From: Croceivirga radicis
GTDB lineage: Bacteria; Bacteroidota; Bacteroidia; Flavobacteriales; Flavobacteriaceae
NCBI RefSeq assembly: GCF_002072105.2
Contig: NZ_MTBC01000002.1
Location: 372,001 to 436,000, forward strand
Direction of reading: 5' to 3'
DNA length: 64,000 nucleotides
Positions 35,913-45,129 of the stretch are shown here, piece by piece. Position numbers and translations under genes: made by a program. The notes under the pieces are model-generated. The model searched no databases. It saw only the letters and a list, made by a program, of their open reading frames with translations, and was not told the DNA's origin. Each line of letters begins with the position of its first letter. Within the stretch, counting starts at the first letter, position 1.

Positions 35913-36875
35913 TTATTGTTTGGTAATGGTGTCCATTATCATTTTGGCGTGTACCCTACTGTTTTCTATAAACCATTTATGGGTTTCCATTCCCCCACAA
36001 ATAACACCTGCTAAAAACAACCCATTTACATTGGTTTCCATGGTTTCTGGGTTGTAATGCGGTAAACGCTTTTCATCATTGGACAGGGTTACTCCCATTT
36101 GTAGTAAAAATTCAAAATTGGGTTTATAGCCTGTTAGCGCAAGAACAAAATCGTTAGCCAAGGTAATTTTACCCTCCGGAGTTTGTACCTCTAACTCTTT
36201 GGGTCTTATTTCTGTGACTTCAGAATTAAAATACGCTTTTATACTGCCTTCTTCTATTCTGTTGATAATATCTGGTCTAACCCAATATTTAACCCGTTGG
36301 CCAACTTCTGGTCCACGAATAATCAAGGTTACTTCCGCGCCTTTACGGTAGCATTCTAAAGCCGCATCTATGGCCGAGTTGCTGGCACCAATGACCGCTA
36401 ATTTTTGACTGGCATAAAAGTGCGGGTCGTTATAATAATGGGCTACTTTGGGTAATTCTTCTCCGGTAACACCAATGGTATTTGGAATATCATAAAACCC
36501 TGTGGCTACTATAACTTGGCTACTAGTATAGGAATCCTTGGTACTGGTAACGGTAAATAATTCTTCCTTTTTAATTACGCTTTCCACCTTTTCGAACAAC
36601 TTAATATTAAGTTCGTTATTGGTTACAATACGTCTGTAATACTCCAAAGCTTCGTCTCGTTTTGGCTTTGCTTCTTTACTTATAAAAGGGATGTTATCTA
36701 TTTCTAACTTTTCTGAAGAAGAGAAAAACTGCATATTAACGGGATAGTTAAAAAGACTATTAACTATAGGGCCCTTTTCTAATATCACGTAGTTTAAACC
36801 GCTCTTCTTTGCTTCTAAACCACAAGCTATTCCAATAGGTCCTCCTCCAATAATTACCAAGTCATATTGTTGCAT
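35913..36875 (-). CDS. ypdA: YpdA-family bacilliredoxin / bacillithiol disulfide reductase
   Basis: 320 residues, FAD/NAD(P)H flavoprotein of the thioredoxin-reductase fold without a CxxC pair. FAD loop IIGGGPIGIACGLEA at about 8-22, NADPH loop VIGASNSAIDAALE in the middle, and FLALTGYKPNF-like ATG segment later. YpdA reduces oxidised bacillithiol or bacilliredoxins in Firmicutes; Bacteroidota carry close homologues. It overlaps the rpe stop by one base (TAATG), so it is second in a two-gene operon. Confidence 0.85.
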   Translation of the reverse strand: MQQYDLVIIGGGPIGIACGLEAKKSGLNYVILEKGPIVNSLFNYPVNMQFFSSSEKLEIDNIPFISKEAKPKRDEALEYYRRIVTNNELNIKLFEKVESVIKKEELFTVTSTKDSYTSSQVIVATGFYDIPNTIGVTGEELPKVAHYYNDPHFYASQKLAVIGASNSAIDAALECYRKGAEVTLIIRGPEVGQRVKYWVRPDIINRIEEGSIKAYFNSEVTEIRPKELEVQTPEGKITLANDFVLALTGYKPNFEFLLQMGVTLSNDEKRLPHYNPETMETNVNGLFLAGVICGGMETHKWFIENSRVHAKMIMDTITKQ

Positions 36876-37534
36876 TAAGCTATTTCTTCTTTTAGTTTAC
36901 TAATGGTTTCGGTAGGGTTGTCACTACCAAAAACAAAACTACCCGCAACCAAAACGTCCGCACCGGTTTCTACTAATTTCTTGGCATTCTTACCAGATAC
37001 ACCCCCGTCTATTTCAATTAAGGTTGAAGCATTTTTTTGAATAATCAGGTCTTTTAGCGCACTAATTTTGGCATACGTATTTTCTATGAAAGACTGGCCA
37101 CCAAAACCAGGGTTTACGCTCATTAAGCAAACCAAATCAATATCTTGGATGGTATCTTGCAATAGTGAAACAGAGGTGTGCGGATTTAAAGCCACACCTG
37201 CCTTCATTCCTTCCGCTTTTATGGCTTGTAGGGTGCGGTGTAGGTGGGTACAGGCCTCAAGATGTACGCTGAGGTTATCTGCGCCTAAACTAGCAAATGT
37301 TTTTATGTAACGGTCTGGGTCTACTATCATCAAGTGCACATCTAACGGTTTGTTGGCATGTTTGGCCATTGCTTTTAAAACAGGCATTCCGTAAGAAATG
37401 TTTGGCACAAAAACACCGTCCATAATGTCTATATGAAACCAATCTGCCTCACTTTTATTGACTAATTCTATATCGCGTTGCAGATTGCCAAAATCTGCTG
37501 CCAATAAGGAAGGTGCTACTAATTTTGTTTGCAT
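36875..37534 (-). CDS. rpe: Ribulose-phosphate 3-epimerase
   Basis: 219 residues, TIM barrel. Signatures LAADFGNLQRDI, HIDIMDGVFVPNISYG, DVHLMIVDPD, MSVNPGFGGQSF and EIDGGVSGKNAKK contain the metal-binding His/Asp residues. It interconverts ribulose-5-phosphate and xylulose-5-phosphate in the pentose phosphate pathway. First gene of an operon with ypdA. Confidence 0.95.
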   Translation of the reverse strand: MQTKLVAPSLLAADFGNLQRDIELVNKSEADWFHIDIMDGVFVPNISYGMPVLKAMAKHANKPLDVHLMIVDPDRYIKTFASLGADNLSVHLEACTHLHRTLQAIKAEGMKAGVALNPHTSVSLLQDTIQDIDLVCLMSVNPGFGGQSFIENTYAKISALKDLIIQKNASTLIEIDGGVSGKNAKKLVETGADVLVAGSFVFGSDNPTETISKLKEEIA

Positions 37535-37670
37535 AGTACTAGTTGATTATACCTTGTAAAAATACGCATTGTACTACTAAAGAAGGGTATTAAAAGCGGA
37601 TTTAGAATAGCCTTAACGTAAATGCATTGAAACAGGTTGTTTTTAAATTAATGTTTACCTAACAATTTGT

Positions 37671-37678
37671 TAACTTTG
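37671..37678 (+). promoter_or_regulatory. -7 promoter element of the Lys-rich protein gene
   Basis: TAACTTTG, an exact TAnnTTTG match, 20 bases before the ATG at 37698. No TTG at the expected distance. Confidence 0.55.
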
Positions 37679-37697
37679 CAATATAAATTTGATTAGT

Positions 37698-37931
37698 ATG
37701 TCTAAAAAGAAAAAGCTAAAAAAACAATTTAAAAGTGCTAAAAAGAAAGTCGCTAAAAAAGAGAAAGGTCTTTTAAAGGCTTTGAAATCCTTAAAAAAAT
37801 TAAAGAAGAAAAAAGCTAAGAAAAAGGCAATTAAAAAAGCTATTGCAACTGCTAAAGTCAAAAAAATGGCCGTTAGAAAGGCCTCTAAAAAAGCGGTGTC
37901 GGCTAAAAAGGCCCTTAAAAAGGTGGCTTAA
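37698..37931 (+). CDS. Lysine-rich, histone H1-like small protein
   Basis: 77 residues from the ATG at 37698 (TTG at 37689 would add three). By my count 36 of 77 residues are Lys, the rest mostly Ala, Leu, Val and Ser; there is a single Glu and no Asp, Cys or Trp. KK and AKK blocks recur throughout with periodic aliphatic residues, as in the basic tails of histone H1-like and Hc1 proteins. I infer a nucleic-acid-binding, perhaps nucleoid-associated protein. It has its own promoter element and a strong terminator, so it is a real gene rather than low-complexity noise. Confidence 0.7.
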   Translation: MSKKKKLKKQFKSAKKKVAKKEKGLLKALKSLKKLKKKKAKKKAIKKAIATAKVKKMAVRKASKKAVSAKKALKKVA

Positions 37932-37949
37932 AATTAGCAGCATTAAGAA

Positions 37950-37980
37950 TTAAAAAAGGAGCTTTAAGCTCCTTTTTTAA
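37950..37980. terminator. Bidirectional terminator after the Lys-rich gene
   Basis: 14-base perfect inverted repeat (37950-37963 with 37967-37980) around TTA, with A-run and T-run on either side. Serves the Lys-rich gene and the convergent dehydrogenase gene that ends at 38018. Confidence 0.9.
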
Positions 37981-38017
37981 TGGTGTTATTTATTGTCTAG
38001 GCAAAGCCATTACCTTT

Positions 38018-40216
38018 TTAATTTGCTTTAAAGAGCTCAAATAATTCTTCTTCTGTAAAGGACTGGTCGGTTTTACGATCTAATTGCCTTAGTTCTTTTA
38101 TGGTCTCCAAATCTACATCTTGTTGGGCTTTATGGGTAAATGCATTCCTTATATAATTACCAATATCCCTAATGTTTTCGTCGGTTATTTCTGGATTTCC
38201 TCCTATGCCGGGCATGGCAATACCATTGTTGTATCGTTTGCCATTTATGGTAACGGGTCCGTTTAAGCCGTATAGCATAACTGCCAAAAAACGCTCTTTT
38301 GGCCCTGTTACATATTCTGAATTTAGAAGAGGTGGTGCTAAATTGGTAATACCCCTGCCATCTGGTCCATGACAGGTAGCGCAATGTTGATTAAACAACG
38401 TACGACCACGGGTAAGGTTATCGTCTTGAAAAATTACACTTTCGGGCTGTGGTAAGGGTATTTTGCTAAGCGAGTCTATTTGGTTTTGGGTATTAGGTAA
38501 TACTGCTGCATACCGTTCTTGTAAATAAAGTTGTTCATGTCCTAAACTATTAACTACGGCAGGTTCTATAAACCAATTTGCTTCTTGGTATTCGCCAATA
38601 AGTGTAAGCCATTTTTCATCTAAATGGTGCTTAGCCTGTTTGGACCAATAATAACCTAAGTAATAATCCACCATGGTATGCTGCATGCTTATAAAGGCAT
38701 CTAATTGTTCTGGGGTGAGCGTAATATTATGATCTACCGCTAGTTTTATGGCAACAGCCGCAGCTTTGGGGTATTGGTATAATGTTGCAATTTCAAAAAG
38801 ATTACTAGTAAAAGCATCAAGACCGCTTAAGGCGTAGAGTAGATGTATAAGTTGTTGTCTGCTTTTACTTTTTTTAATCTTTTCTTGTAGTAATTCTATC
38901 GTTTTTGGTGTGCCCTTTGCAACAAGATGATGTTGTGCCCTAGTTCGTATCCAGATATTTTTAGAAGCCAGTGAGTCTATTAATTGCGAATTTGTCCATT
39001 TACTTATTTTAAGTTTTCTTAAGGGTTTTAAGCTTTTGCCTATTCTAAGAATTCTACCCATACCAACGACCGTATCTAGGCCTTTTTTTAAATATTCTTG
39101 GCGTAGATACCCAGACATATAGGTCTTGTGCTGAATAACCCCACGATGCATATCTACAACAAATAAAGAACCATCCGGACCATTGAAATTGTTTACCGGC
39201 CTAAAATTTTCATCCGTACTTATTAAAAACTCTTTATTGGCGTAAGCTTGTTTTCCGTTTAATTTAAGGGCTTGGTTCTCCAATATGTTTCGCTTGATCA
39301 AGTTTGCCTCTGGACCGCTAACAAAGGCATTGCCTTGGAACGTATTGGGTAAATTGCTTCCTTCAAAATAAAGTGGTCCACAAGCACTGGTGAAATTTTT
39401 CACTTTTTGTTCTTTGTCTAGCGTATTGGGCAAATAGCCCCTGTTAATGGAGGTTGCTTGTATAGGGTATACTTTTTGGTTGGCCACAATAGTAGCTCTA
39501 AGTGCTTTAAGAGTATTAATTTTTGGATTATTATCTAGCATATTGGGCAATATCCAATCGCCTTTAAGTTGATTGGAATTATCATTATAGAGCAAACGCC
39601 CCATGTCATCATGGGTAATGCCCCACTGACCCCTAAAGCTAGTGGTTTCGGTTAGCCATTTTCCATCTTTTAAACGGTATCTTTTGTTGGATTTTGCGTT
39701 ATAAATCCAGTTATCCAAATTATACATTAATCCGTTAGGTTGGTGCTCCACATTACCGCCTACCGCATAGGAAGAATCTACAACGGTTGTTTTTCCTGGA
39801 GTATTGTCTGATCTGATTTCAGTAAAAAATAGAAAAGGCGGTTCTGCATATAAAAGACCACCGTAGACATGACTAAAAGCGCGCGCTAATTTTAAACTAT
39901 CTAAGAATACGCGAGTGTGGTCCATTATACCATCTTCATCTTTATCCTCTAAAATTACAATGCGGCCCACAGGTTCTTCTTCTTGCGTACCTTCTATATT
40001 GCGCATATAGCCAATTAATTCTAGTGCCCAAAGCTGGCCGTTATCGTCAAAACTTATGGCTACTGGTGCTTCTAATAAGGGTTCTGCGGCTATAGCTTCT
40101 AACTGTAAAGTGGAGGCAAGCTTGTATTTGGTATGGTCTAATTGGGTTTCTGAATATTCTTTGGAGCAGGAAAGGCATAAAAACACTACTGCTAGTGTGT
40201 AAAAATTCTTGGTCAT
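38018..40216 (-). CDS. Lipoprotein dehydrogenase with cytochrome c domain
   Basis: 732 residues. Lipobox LSC (Cys about 17), a beta-propeller domain (about 30-400) of the PVC-type membrane-bound dehydrogenase kind (VAISFDDNGQLWALELIGYM; DGIMDHTRVFLDSL; QPNGLMYNLDNWIYNA), a helical HEAT-like middle (about 410-570), and a C-terminal cytochrome c domain with CATCH at 612-616 and a likely Met ligand in AMPGIGG. It is probably an envelope oxidoreductase passing electrons to a respiratory cytochrome. The substrate is unknown; family members are often linked to carbohydrate oxidation. Stands alone. Confidence 0.8.
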   Translation of the reverse strand: MTKNFYTLAVVFLCLSCSKEYSETQLDHTKYKLASTLQLEAIAAEPLLEAPVAISFDDNGQLWALELIGYMRNIEGTQEEEPVGRIVILEDKDEDGIMDHTRVFLDSLKLARAFSHVYGGLLYAEPPFLFFTEIRSDNTPGKTTVVDSSYAVGGNVEHQPNGLMYNLDNWIYNAKSNKRYRLKDGKWLTETTSFRGQWGITHDDMGRLLYNDNSNQLKGDWILPNMLDNNPKINTLKALRATIVANQKVYPIQATSINRGYLPNTLDKEQKVKNFTSACGPLYFEGSNLPNTFQGNAFVSGPEANLIKRNILENQALKLNGKQAYANKEFLISTDENFRPVNNFNGPDGSLFVVDMHRGVIQHKTYMSGYLRQEYLKKGLDTVVGMGRILRIGKSLKPLRKLKISKWTNSQLIDSLASKNIWIRTRAQHHLVAKGTPKTIELLQEKIKKSKSRQQLIHLLYALSGLDAFTSNLFEIATLYQYPKAAAVAIKLAVDHNITLTPEQLDAFISMQHTMVDYYLGYYWSKQAKHHLDEKWLTLIGEYQEANWFIEPAVVNSLGHEQLYLQERYAAVLPNTQNQIDSLSKIPLPQPESVIFQDDNLTRGRTLFNQHCATCHGPDGRGITNLAPPLLNSEYVTGPKERFLAVMLYGLNGPVTINGKRYNNGIAMPGIGGNPEITDENIRDIGNYIRNAFTHKAQQDVDLETIKELRQLDRKTDQSFTEEELFELFKAN

Positions 40217-40323
40217 TCTATGGGTCTATTCTGTTTGGGAAACTTAGGGAATTAAGCTTAAAGTTAAATAAGTATTGCCAATTGTTGAATGGTTTTCTTA
40301 AAACTTTAGGAATAGGCACAAAA

Positions 40324-40348
40324 AAACTCCGGTAATCAGCCGGAGTTT
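40324..40348 (-). terminator. Terminator downstream of rpoD
   Basis: 9-bp perfect stem (40324-40332 with 40340-40348), 7-base loop, and on the minus strand a run of seven T's after the stem. It lies 115 bases after the rpoD stop with no gene between. Confidence 0.8.
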
Positions 40349-40462
40349 ATTCATCAATCAAAAAACGAACAGTCATGATAAACTGTTATAGTAACGCAAA
40401 GTACAATTTTCTTTATTAAAAAGCAATTGTGTTATTGCCAAAACCGTACTTTGGATAGGGTA

Positions 40463-41326
40463 TTACCCCAAATAAGTTTTTAAGATTTTACTTCTAGAGG
40501 TATGCTTTAACCTACGGATTGCTTTTTCTTTAATTTGTCTTACACGCTCACGGGTAAGGTCAAATGTTTCGCCAATTTCCTCCAAAGTCATACTGTGTTG
40601 TCCTGCCAATCCAAAATACAAACGAATAACATCTGCCTCTCTTGGAGTTAAGGTTTCTAAAGCACGTTCAATTTCCGTACGTAAAGAATCATGCAACAAA
40701 TCTTTGTCTGGATTAGGAGACTCACCACTTTTAAGTACATCGTATAGGTTAGAGTCTTCCCCATCGATCAAAGGTGCATCCATTGATACGTGACGACCAG
40801 AATTTTTCAAGGATTGTTTTACATCCTCAACGGTCATATCCAATTCTTTTGCAATTTCTTCTGCAGAAGGCACACGCTCATGTGCTTGCTCTAGAAAAGC
40901 AAAAGTTTTATTGATTTTGTTGATGCTACCAATTTTATTAAGCGGTAAACGAACAATACGTGACTGCTCTGCCAACGCTTGTAAGATGGATTGACGAATC
41001 CACCATACGGCGTAGGAAATAAATTTAAAACCACGGGTTTCATCAAAACGTTGTGCCGCTTTGATAAGGCCCAGGTTACCTTCATTAATTAAATCGGGTA
41101 AGGTTAAACCTTGGTTTTGATATTGTTTAGCTACAGAAACAACGAATCTCAAGTTAGCTTTAGTTAATTTTTCTAAGGCTACCTGATCCCCAGCTTTTAT
41201 ACGTTGGGCCAATTCTACCTCTTCATCGGCAGTAATTAAATCTACCTTTCCAATCTCTTGTAAATACTTGTCTAAAGACGCGGTTTCCCTGTTGGTAACC
41301 TGTTTTGTAATCTTTAACTGTCTCAT
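40463..41326 (-). CDS. rpoD: Primary RNA polymerase sigma factor (short Bacteroidota type)
   Basis: 287 residues, starting almost directly with region 1.2 ([16 protein letters not shown]); region 1.1 and the large non-conserved insert of E. coli sigma-70 are missing, as is normal in Bacteroidota. Region 2 ([47 protein letters not shown]), region 3 and region 4 ([27 protein letters not shown]) are complete. This factor recognises TTG / TAnnTTTG promoters, which are found throughout this window. Confidence 0.96.
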   Translation of the reverse strand: MRQLKITKQVTNRETASLDKYLQEIGKVDLITADEEVELAQRIKAGDQVALEKLTKANLRFVVSVAKQYQNQGLTLPDLINEGNLGLIKAAQRFDETRGFKFISYAVWWIRQSILQALAEQSRIVRLPLNKIGSINKINKTFAFLEQAHERVPSAEEIAKELDMTVEDVKQSLKNSGRHVSMDAPLIDGEDSNLYDVLKSGESPNPDKDLLHDSLRTEIERALETLTPREADVIRLYFGLAGQHSMTLEEIGETFDLTRERVRQIKEKAIRRLKHTSRSKILKTYLG

Positions 41327-41439
41327 CTAAAATTATCCCTTTCTTTTAATTTTGTGGGGACTACCCATATACTTATACGTAAAAAGATCAAAAAAGTTAC
41401 ATTTAGGTAAAATTAAATTCAAAAAAAAATTGTAACTAA

Positions 41440-41467
41440 AAAGCCCCAACCAAAGGTCAGGGCTTGT
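41440..41467 (-). terminator. Terminator of pnp
   Basis: AAGCCC (41441-41446) pairs with GGGCTT (41459-41464), extended inside by ACC/GGT; on the minus strand a run of five T's follows. Lies 22 bases after the pnp stop. Confidence 0.8.
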
Positions 41468-41488
41468 TATTATTAGGATAATTGAGAA

Positions 41489-43705
41489 TTAATCTCTTCT
41501 TGGTTTTCTGTCTCTATTATCTCTATTGTTACCTCTACGGTCACCACCTTTATCGTTTCTTGGTGGTCTTTCTTTGTACCCTTCTGGTTTTGGTAAAAGT
41601 GCTTTTCTAGAAACTTTTTCTTTTCTAGTTCTTGGATCAATACCAAAGTATTTAACATCTATAATATCCCCTAGGTTAATTACATCTGTTACCTTATCGG
41701 TACGTTCCCATGCCAATTCTGATACATGTAACAAAACTTCGTTTCCTGGTGCGTCCATATATTCTACCACAGCACCAAAATCTAGCATCTTAATTACCTT
41801 AACCTCATAAACACTACCAACTTCTGGCTTAAACATTACTGCATCAATTTTAGCAATAACGGCATCAATACCAGCTTGGTCCGTACCTAATATTTCAACA
41901 ATACCTTCTTCTGTTACCGGGTCTTCATTGATAACAATAGTAGTGTTGGTTTCTTTCTGTAATTCTTGGATAACCTTACCACCAGAACCAATAACGGCAC
42001 CAATGTACTCACCAGGAATAATCTTGGTTACAATTTTTGGAGCGTAAGATTTTACTTCTGCTTTTGGTGTAGCAATAGTATCTGTAAGCTTACCTAAAAT
42101 GTGCATTCTGCCATCTTTAGCTTGCATTAAGGCTTTTACCAAAATTTCATAAGACAATCCTTTTACTTTGATATCCATTTGGCATGCGGTAATACCATCT
42201 TCGGTACCGGTAACTTTAAAGTCCATGTCCCCTAAGTGGTCTTCATCACCTAAAATATCAGAAAGAACAGCAAATTTTCCATTCTCCGTATTGGTGATCA
42301 ATCCCATTGCTATACCAGAAACAGGTTTTTTAAGTTGTACACCAGCATCCATTAATGCCATTGTTCCCGCACAAACGGTAGCCATAGAAGAAGAACCATT
42401 GGATTCTAAAATTTCTGAAACCACACGTACCGTATAAGGACAATCTGCAGGAATCATTTTCTTAAGAGCACGTTGTGCCAAGTTACCATGACCTACCTCT
42501 CTTCTTGATGTACCACGAATTGGTCTTGCCTCTCCTGTAGAAAAAGGAGGGAAGTTATAGTGTAAATAGAATGTTTCTTCACCTTCAAAAGATGGCATAT
42601 CTATTTGGTTGGCTTCTCTAGAAGTACCTAAGGTTACCGTAGCTAATGCTTGGGTTTCACCTCTGGTAAAAATAGATGAACCGTGTACGGATGGTAAATA
42701 ATCTATCTCGCACCAGATAGGTCTAATTTCATCTGTTTTTCTACCATCTAAACGTAAACCTTCTTCTAAGGTAAGGTTACGTACGGCTTCTTTTTCTGCT
42801 TTGTGGTAGTATTTAGAAACTAAACCACCATAGGTCTCTAGTTCTTCTTCAGAGAAAGAGGCTTTGATTTCTTCCTTAATTTCAGAGAAAGCTAAACTTC
42901 TTTCTTTTTTGGAAGAGCCTTGTTTGGCCACGGCATATACTTTGTCATATGCCATGTCATAAATTTTCTGTGCCAATTCTTCATCAGCGGCTTCTGGCTC
43001 GTACTCGCGTGTTTCTTTTTTTCCGAATGCTTCGGCCAACTTTCGTTGCGCCTCGCACTGTACTTTAATTGCCTCGTGGGCAAATTTGATGGCTTCTACC
43101 ATTTCTTCTTCAGAAATTTCATCCATCTCGCCTTCTACCATCATTACAGAGTCTTCTGAAGCACCGATAACCATATCAATGTCAGATACTGCCAATTGCG
43201 CTAGCGTAGGGTTAATTACTAAATTACCGTCTACACGCCCTACACGCACTTCAGAAATAGGACATTCAAATGGAATGTCGCTTAATTGTAATGCGGCAGA
43301 TGCTGCCAAACCAGCCATTGCATCTGGCATTACTTCTGGGTCATGAGACATTAGTTGAATCATTACCTGAGTTTCTGCGTGGTAGTCTTTTGGGAACAAA
43401 GGACGTAAAACACGGTCAACCAAACGCATGGTCAATACTTCGCCATCACTTGGTCTAGCTTCTCTTTTAAAGAAACCACCAGGGTAACGCCCAGCAGCGG
43501 CAAATTTTTCACGGTAGTCTACCGTAAGGGGTAAAAAGTCTACGTCTGCAGCATTGTAATTGGATACTACAGTACATAGTAACATACATTTGCCGGACTG
43601 TACTACAACAGAACCGTGGGCCTGCTTGGCCAATTTTCCGGTTTCGATAGAGATTTCCCTACCGTCTCCTAGGTCTATGACCTCTTTAAATGTTTTTGGA
43701 ATCAT
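41489..43705 (-). CDS. pnp: Polynucleotide phosphorylase
   Basis: 738 residues: two RNase PH domains (first about 15-230, second about 330-550 with [26 protein letters not shown] in its core), a KH domain ([20 protein letters not shown]) and an S1 domain ([22 protein letters not shown]), then a short Arg/Asn-rich tail. Exoribonuclease and 3' polymerase acting in RNA decay. Downstream of rpsO on the same strand as in many bacteria, but here with a terminator and a structured leader between them. Confidence 0.96.
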   Translation of the reverse strand: MIPKTFKEVIDLGDGREISIETGKLAKQAHGSVVVQSGKCMLLCTVVSNYNAADVDFLPLTVDYREKFAAAGRYPGGFFKREARPSDGEVLTMRLVDRVLRPLFPKDYHAETQVMIQLMSHDPEVMPDAMAGLAASAALQLSDIPFECPISEVRVGRVDGNLVINPTLAQLAVSDIDMVIGASEDSVMMVEGEMDEISEEEMVEAIKFAHEAIKVQCEAQRKLAEAFGKKETREYEPEAADEELAQKIYDMAYDKVYAVAKQGSSKKERSLAFSEIKEEIKASFSEEELETYGGLVSKYYHKAEKEAVRNLTLEEGLRLDGRKTDEIRPIWCEIDYLPSVHGSSIFTRGETQALATVTLGTSREANQIDMPSFEGEETFYLHYNFPPFSTGEARPIRGTSRREVGHGNLAQRALKKMIPADCPYTVRVVSEILESNGSSSMATVCAGTMALMDAGVQLKKPVSGIAMGLITNTENGKFAVLSDILGDEDHLGDMDFKVTGTEDGITACQMDIKVKGLSYEILVKALMQAKDGRMHILGKLTDTIATPKAEVKSYAPKIVTKIIPGEYIGAVIGSGGKVIQELQKETNTTIVINEDPVTEEGIVEILGTDQAGIDAVIAKIDAVMFKPEVGSVYEVKVIKMLDFGAVVEYMDAPGNEVLLHVSELAWERTDKVTDVINLGDIIDVKYFGIDPRTRKEKVSRKALLPKPEGYKERPPRNDKGGDRRGNNRDNRDRKPRRD

Positions 43706-43750
43706 AAATAATACGTGTTGCCCTTTAAGTTGTATAAGGGCTAATTACTA

Positions 43751-43805
43751 ATTGGTCTACCGTCTTCCGGACGGTCGGGTTGTGTTGTTGTGTGTTGCGA
43801 CCAAT
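43751..43805 (-). promoter_or_regulatory. Nested hairpins in the pnp 5' leader
   Basis: An outer 7-bp repeat (43751-43757 with 43799-43805) encloses an inner 6-bp hairpin (43759-43764 with 43770-43775) and a stretch alternating G and T. It lies 46-100 bases upstream of the pnp start. PNPase is known to control its own mRNA through a leader hairpin in E. coli; a similar role here is an inference. Confidence 0.4.
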
Positions 43806-43856
43806 GAAAAACTGTGTGCAGCTTTTTGTGCTTGTCTATAAAAGACGTGGTAAAAA

Positions 43857-43881
43857 TAAGGGGAAGCAAAGCTTCCCCCAA
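43857..43881 (-). terminator. Terminator of rpsO
   Basis: 8-bp perfect stem (43860-43867 with 43871-43878), 3-base loop, followed on the minus strand by a T-rich tract. It sits 10 bases after the rpsO stop and separates it from pnp. Confidence 0.82.
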
Positions 43882-43888
43882 ATAAAAT

Positions 43889-44158
43889 TTATTTTCTGAT
43901 ACCTAAATCCTTAATTAAGGCACGGTACTTATTAATATCTTTCTTTTTAAGATAATCTAAAAGACTACGTCTTTTACCTACCAATTTTACCAAAGAACGC
44001 TCTGTGTTGAAATCTTTATGATTTCTTTTTAAGTGCTGTGTTAAATGGTTAATTCTGTAAGTGAACAACGCAATTTGTCCTTCAGTAGAACCTGTGTTTC
44101 CTTCAGAACCACCGTGTTTTTTGAAAATTTCGGCCTTAGCCTCTTTGCTTAAATACAT
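43889..44158 (-). CDS. rpsO: 30S ribosomal protein S15
   Basis: 89 residues, normal size. GSTEGQIALFTYRINHLTQHLKRNHKDF and LVKLVGKRRSLLDYLKKKD are the S15 core that binds the central domain of 16S rRNA. It follows a promoter and a leader with a small hairpin; S15 proteins often regulate their own mRNA. Confidence 0.97.
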   Translation of the reverse strand: MYLSKEAKAEIFKKHGGSEGNTGSTEGQIALFTYRINHLTQHLKRNHKDFNTERSLVKLVGKRRSLLDYLKKKDINKYRALIKDLGIRK

Positions 44159-44189
44159 TCCAATATTGTTTTAAATGATTTTTATGTAC

Positions 44190-44220
44190 CTGACTGGTTT
44201 TCAATCAGGCGGCAAAGATA
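44190..44220 (-). promoter_or_regulatory. rpsO promoter element and leader hairpin
   Basis: TATCTTTG on the minus strand (44220-44213), an exact match, followed by a hairpin in the early transcript: CCTGATT (44209-44203) facing AGTCAGG (44195-44189) around a purine-rich loop, one G-U or mismatch. The hairpin lies about 30 bases upstream of the start codon and could be an S15 binding site. Confidence 0.5.
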
Positions 44221-44361
44221 ATGCTTTTTTTGAAACAGATTTTTAAAAAGTTAAATATCGGTATTATCCGTAAAATCAAATGTATTGATTGATCGCAATA
44301 AATAAACAGATTTTTGCAATTAGCATTGCCAAAGTGCGTTAGCTAGAATAAAGTACGGCGT

Positions 44362-45120
44362 ATGCTCATTAGATTAGGTACATATAGTATAAAGTTTAAA
44401 ACATTTTTTGCTGAAGATTTAGGGTTGGGCAAGGAGTATAAAGATATTAAGGTGGAGTTTTTGCAGAAGGTATTTCACATATGGTATGTGCCTATTTTCC
44501 CTGCAGAGAAGCATTATCGTATAAAAAGCAAGGTTACCAATGATTTAATTAAGGAAACATCTGCAAGTTTACGAACGGCTATAAATTTGAAATTATTAAA
44601 ACTGAAAACACCTTTTTGGAGCTATACCGGATCTTTTGTAGTAGCCTTACCTATACTATTGGTGTTTGGATGGTTTCTTTATAATGCTGGGACAGAATTG
44701 AAACGCGATTTTAATAAGAAACAACGTACTAGCGCTAGAATTTCTGATAAGGAAGTTTTAGTGGCCAACCCAGCTATTGGTGATGTATATACATTTAAAA
44801 TACTAGAGGTAGAGGCGGTTACAAATGCCAATGGCCATGTGGCCAATTACAAGGCCAATCCCTATTTTGCACCAGAGACCATGGATTATGAGTTGAATTT
44901 TATTAAGGGGGATTCTTTAGGATTTCTAAGAACACCCAATCAAAAGTTTTTGATGTATGGAAACAAAGTACTTACGGAGTTTTCTTTAGCAAAAAACCAA
45001 ACCGAATTAGCCATTAAAGGTTACCAAGATTACAAGATTTTGGCAAAGCCAAATATAGCTGGAGCCAAAACCAAATTATTGGTAGGTATATTTGAAATAA
45101 AAAAAGAGCCTGTTAATTAA
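44362..45120 (+). CDS. Conserved membrane protein of unknown function
   Basis: 252 residues. N-terminal soluble part (about 1-75) with [19 protein letters not shown], one membrane helix (about 88-110, [17 protein letters not shown]), then a large second soluble domain with SH3- or beta-like strands. I recognise no family. Its last codons lie in a 26-base palindrome shared with accD, so the two genes overlap tail to tail by eight bases. Confidence 0.65.
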   Translation: MLIRLGTYSIKFKTFFAEDLGLGKEYKDIKVEFLQKVFHIWYVPIFPAEKHYRIKSKVTNDLIKETSASLRTAINLKLLKLKTPFWSYTGSFVVALPILLVFGWFLYNAGTELKRDFNKKQRTSARISDKEVLVANPAIGDVYTFKILEVEAVTNANGHVANYKANPYFAPETMDYELNFIKGDSLGFLRTPNQKFLMYGNKVLTEFSLAKNQTELAIKGYQDYKILAKPNIAGAKTKLLVGIFEIKKEPVN

Positions 45121-45129
45121 CAGGCTCTT
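45104..45129. terminator. Perfect 26-base palindrome that forms both gene ends and terminator
   Basis: Perfect palindrome preceded by an A-run on the plus strand and followed by TC-rich sequence. It contains the stop codons of both convergent genes and encodes the same C-terminal residues, E-P-V-N, on both strands. As RNA it folds into a stem that could terminate both transcripts. Confidence 0.7.

Noticed and set aside
40361-40391. AACAGT/ACTGTT inverted repeat between the dehydrogenase and rpoD
   Set aside because: Six base pairs only, no relation to a promoter or a gene start; the stronger 9-bp terminator next to it explains the region.
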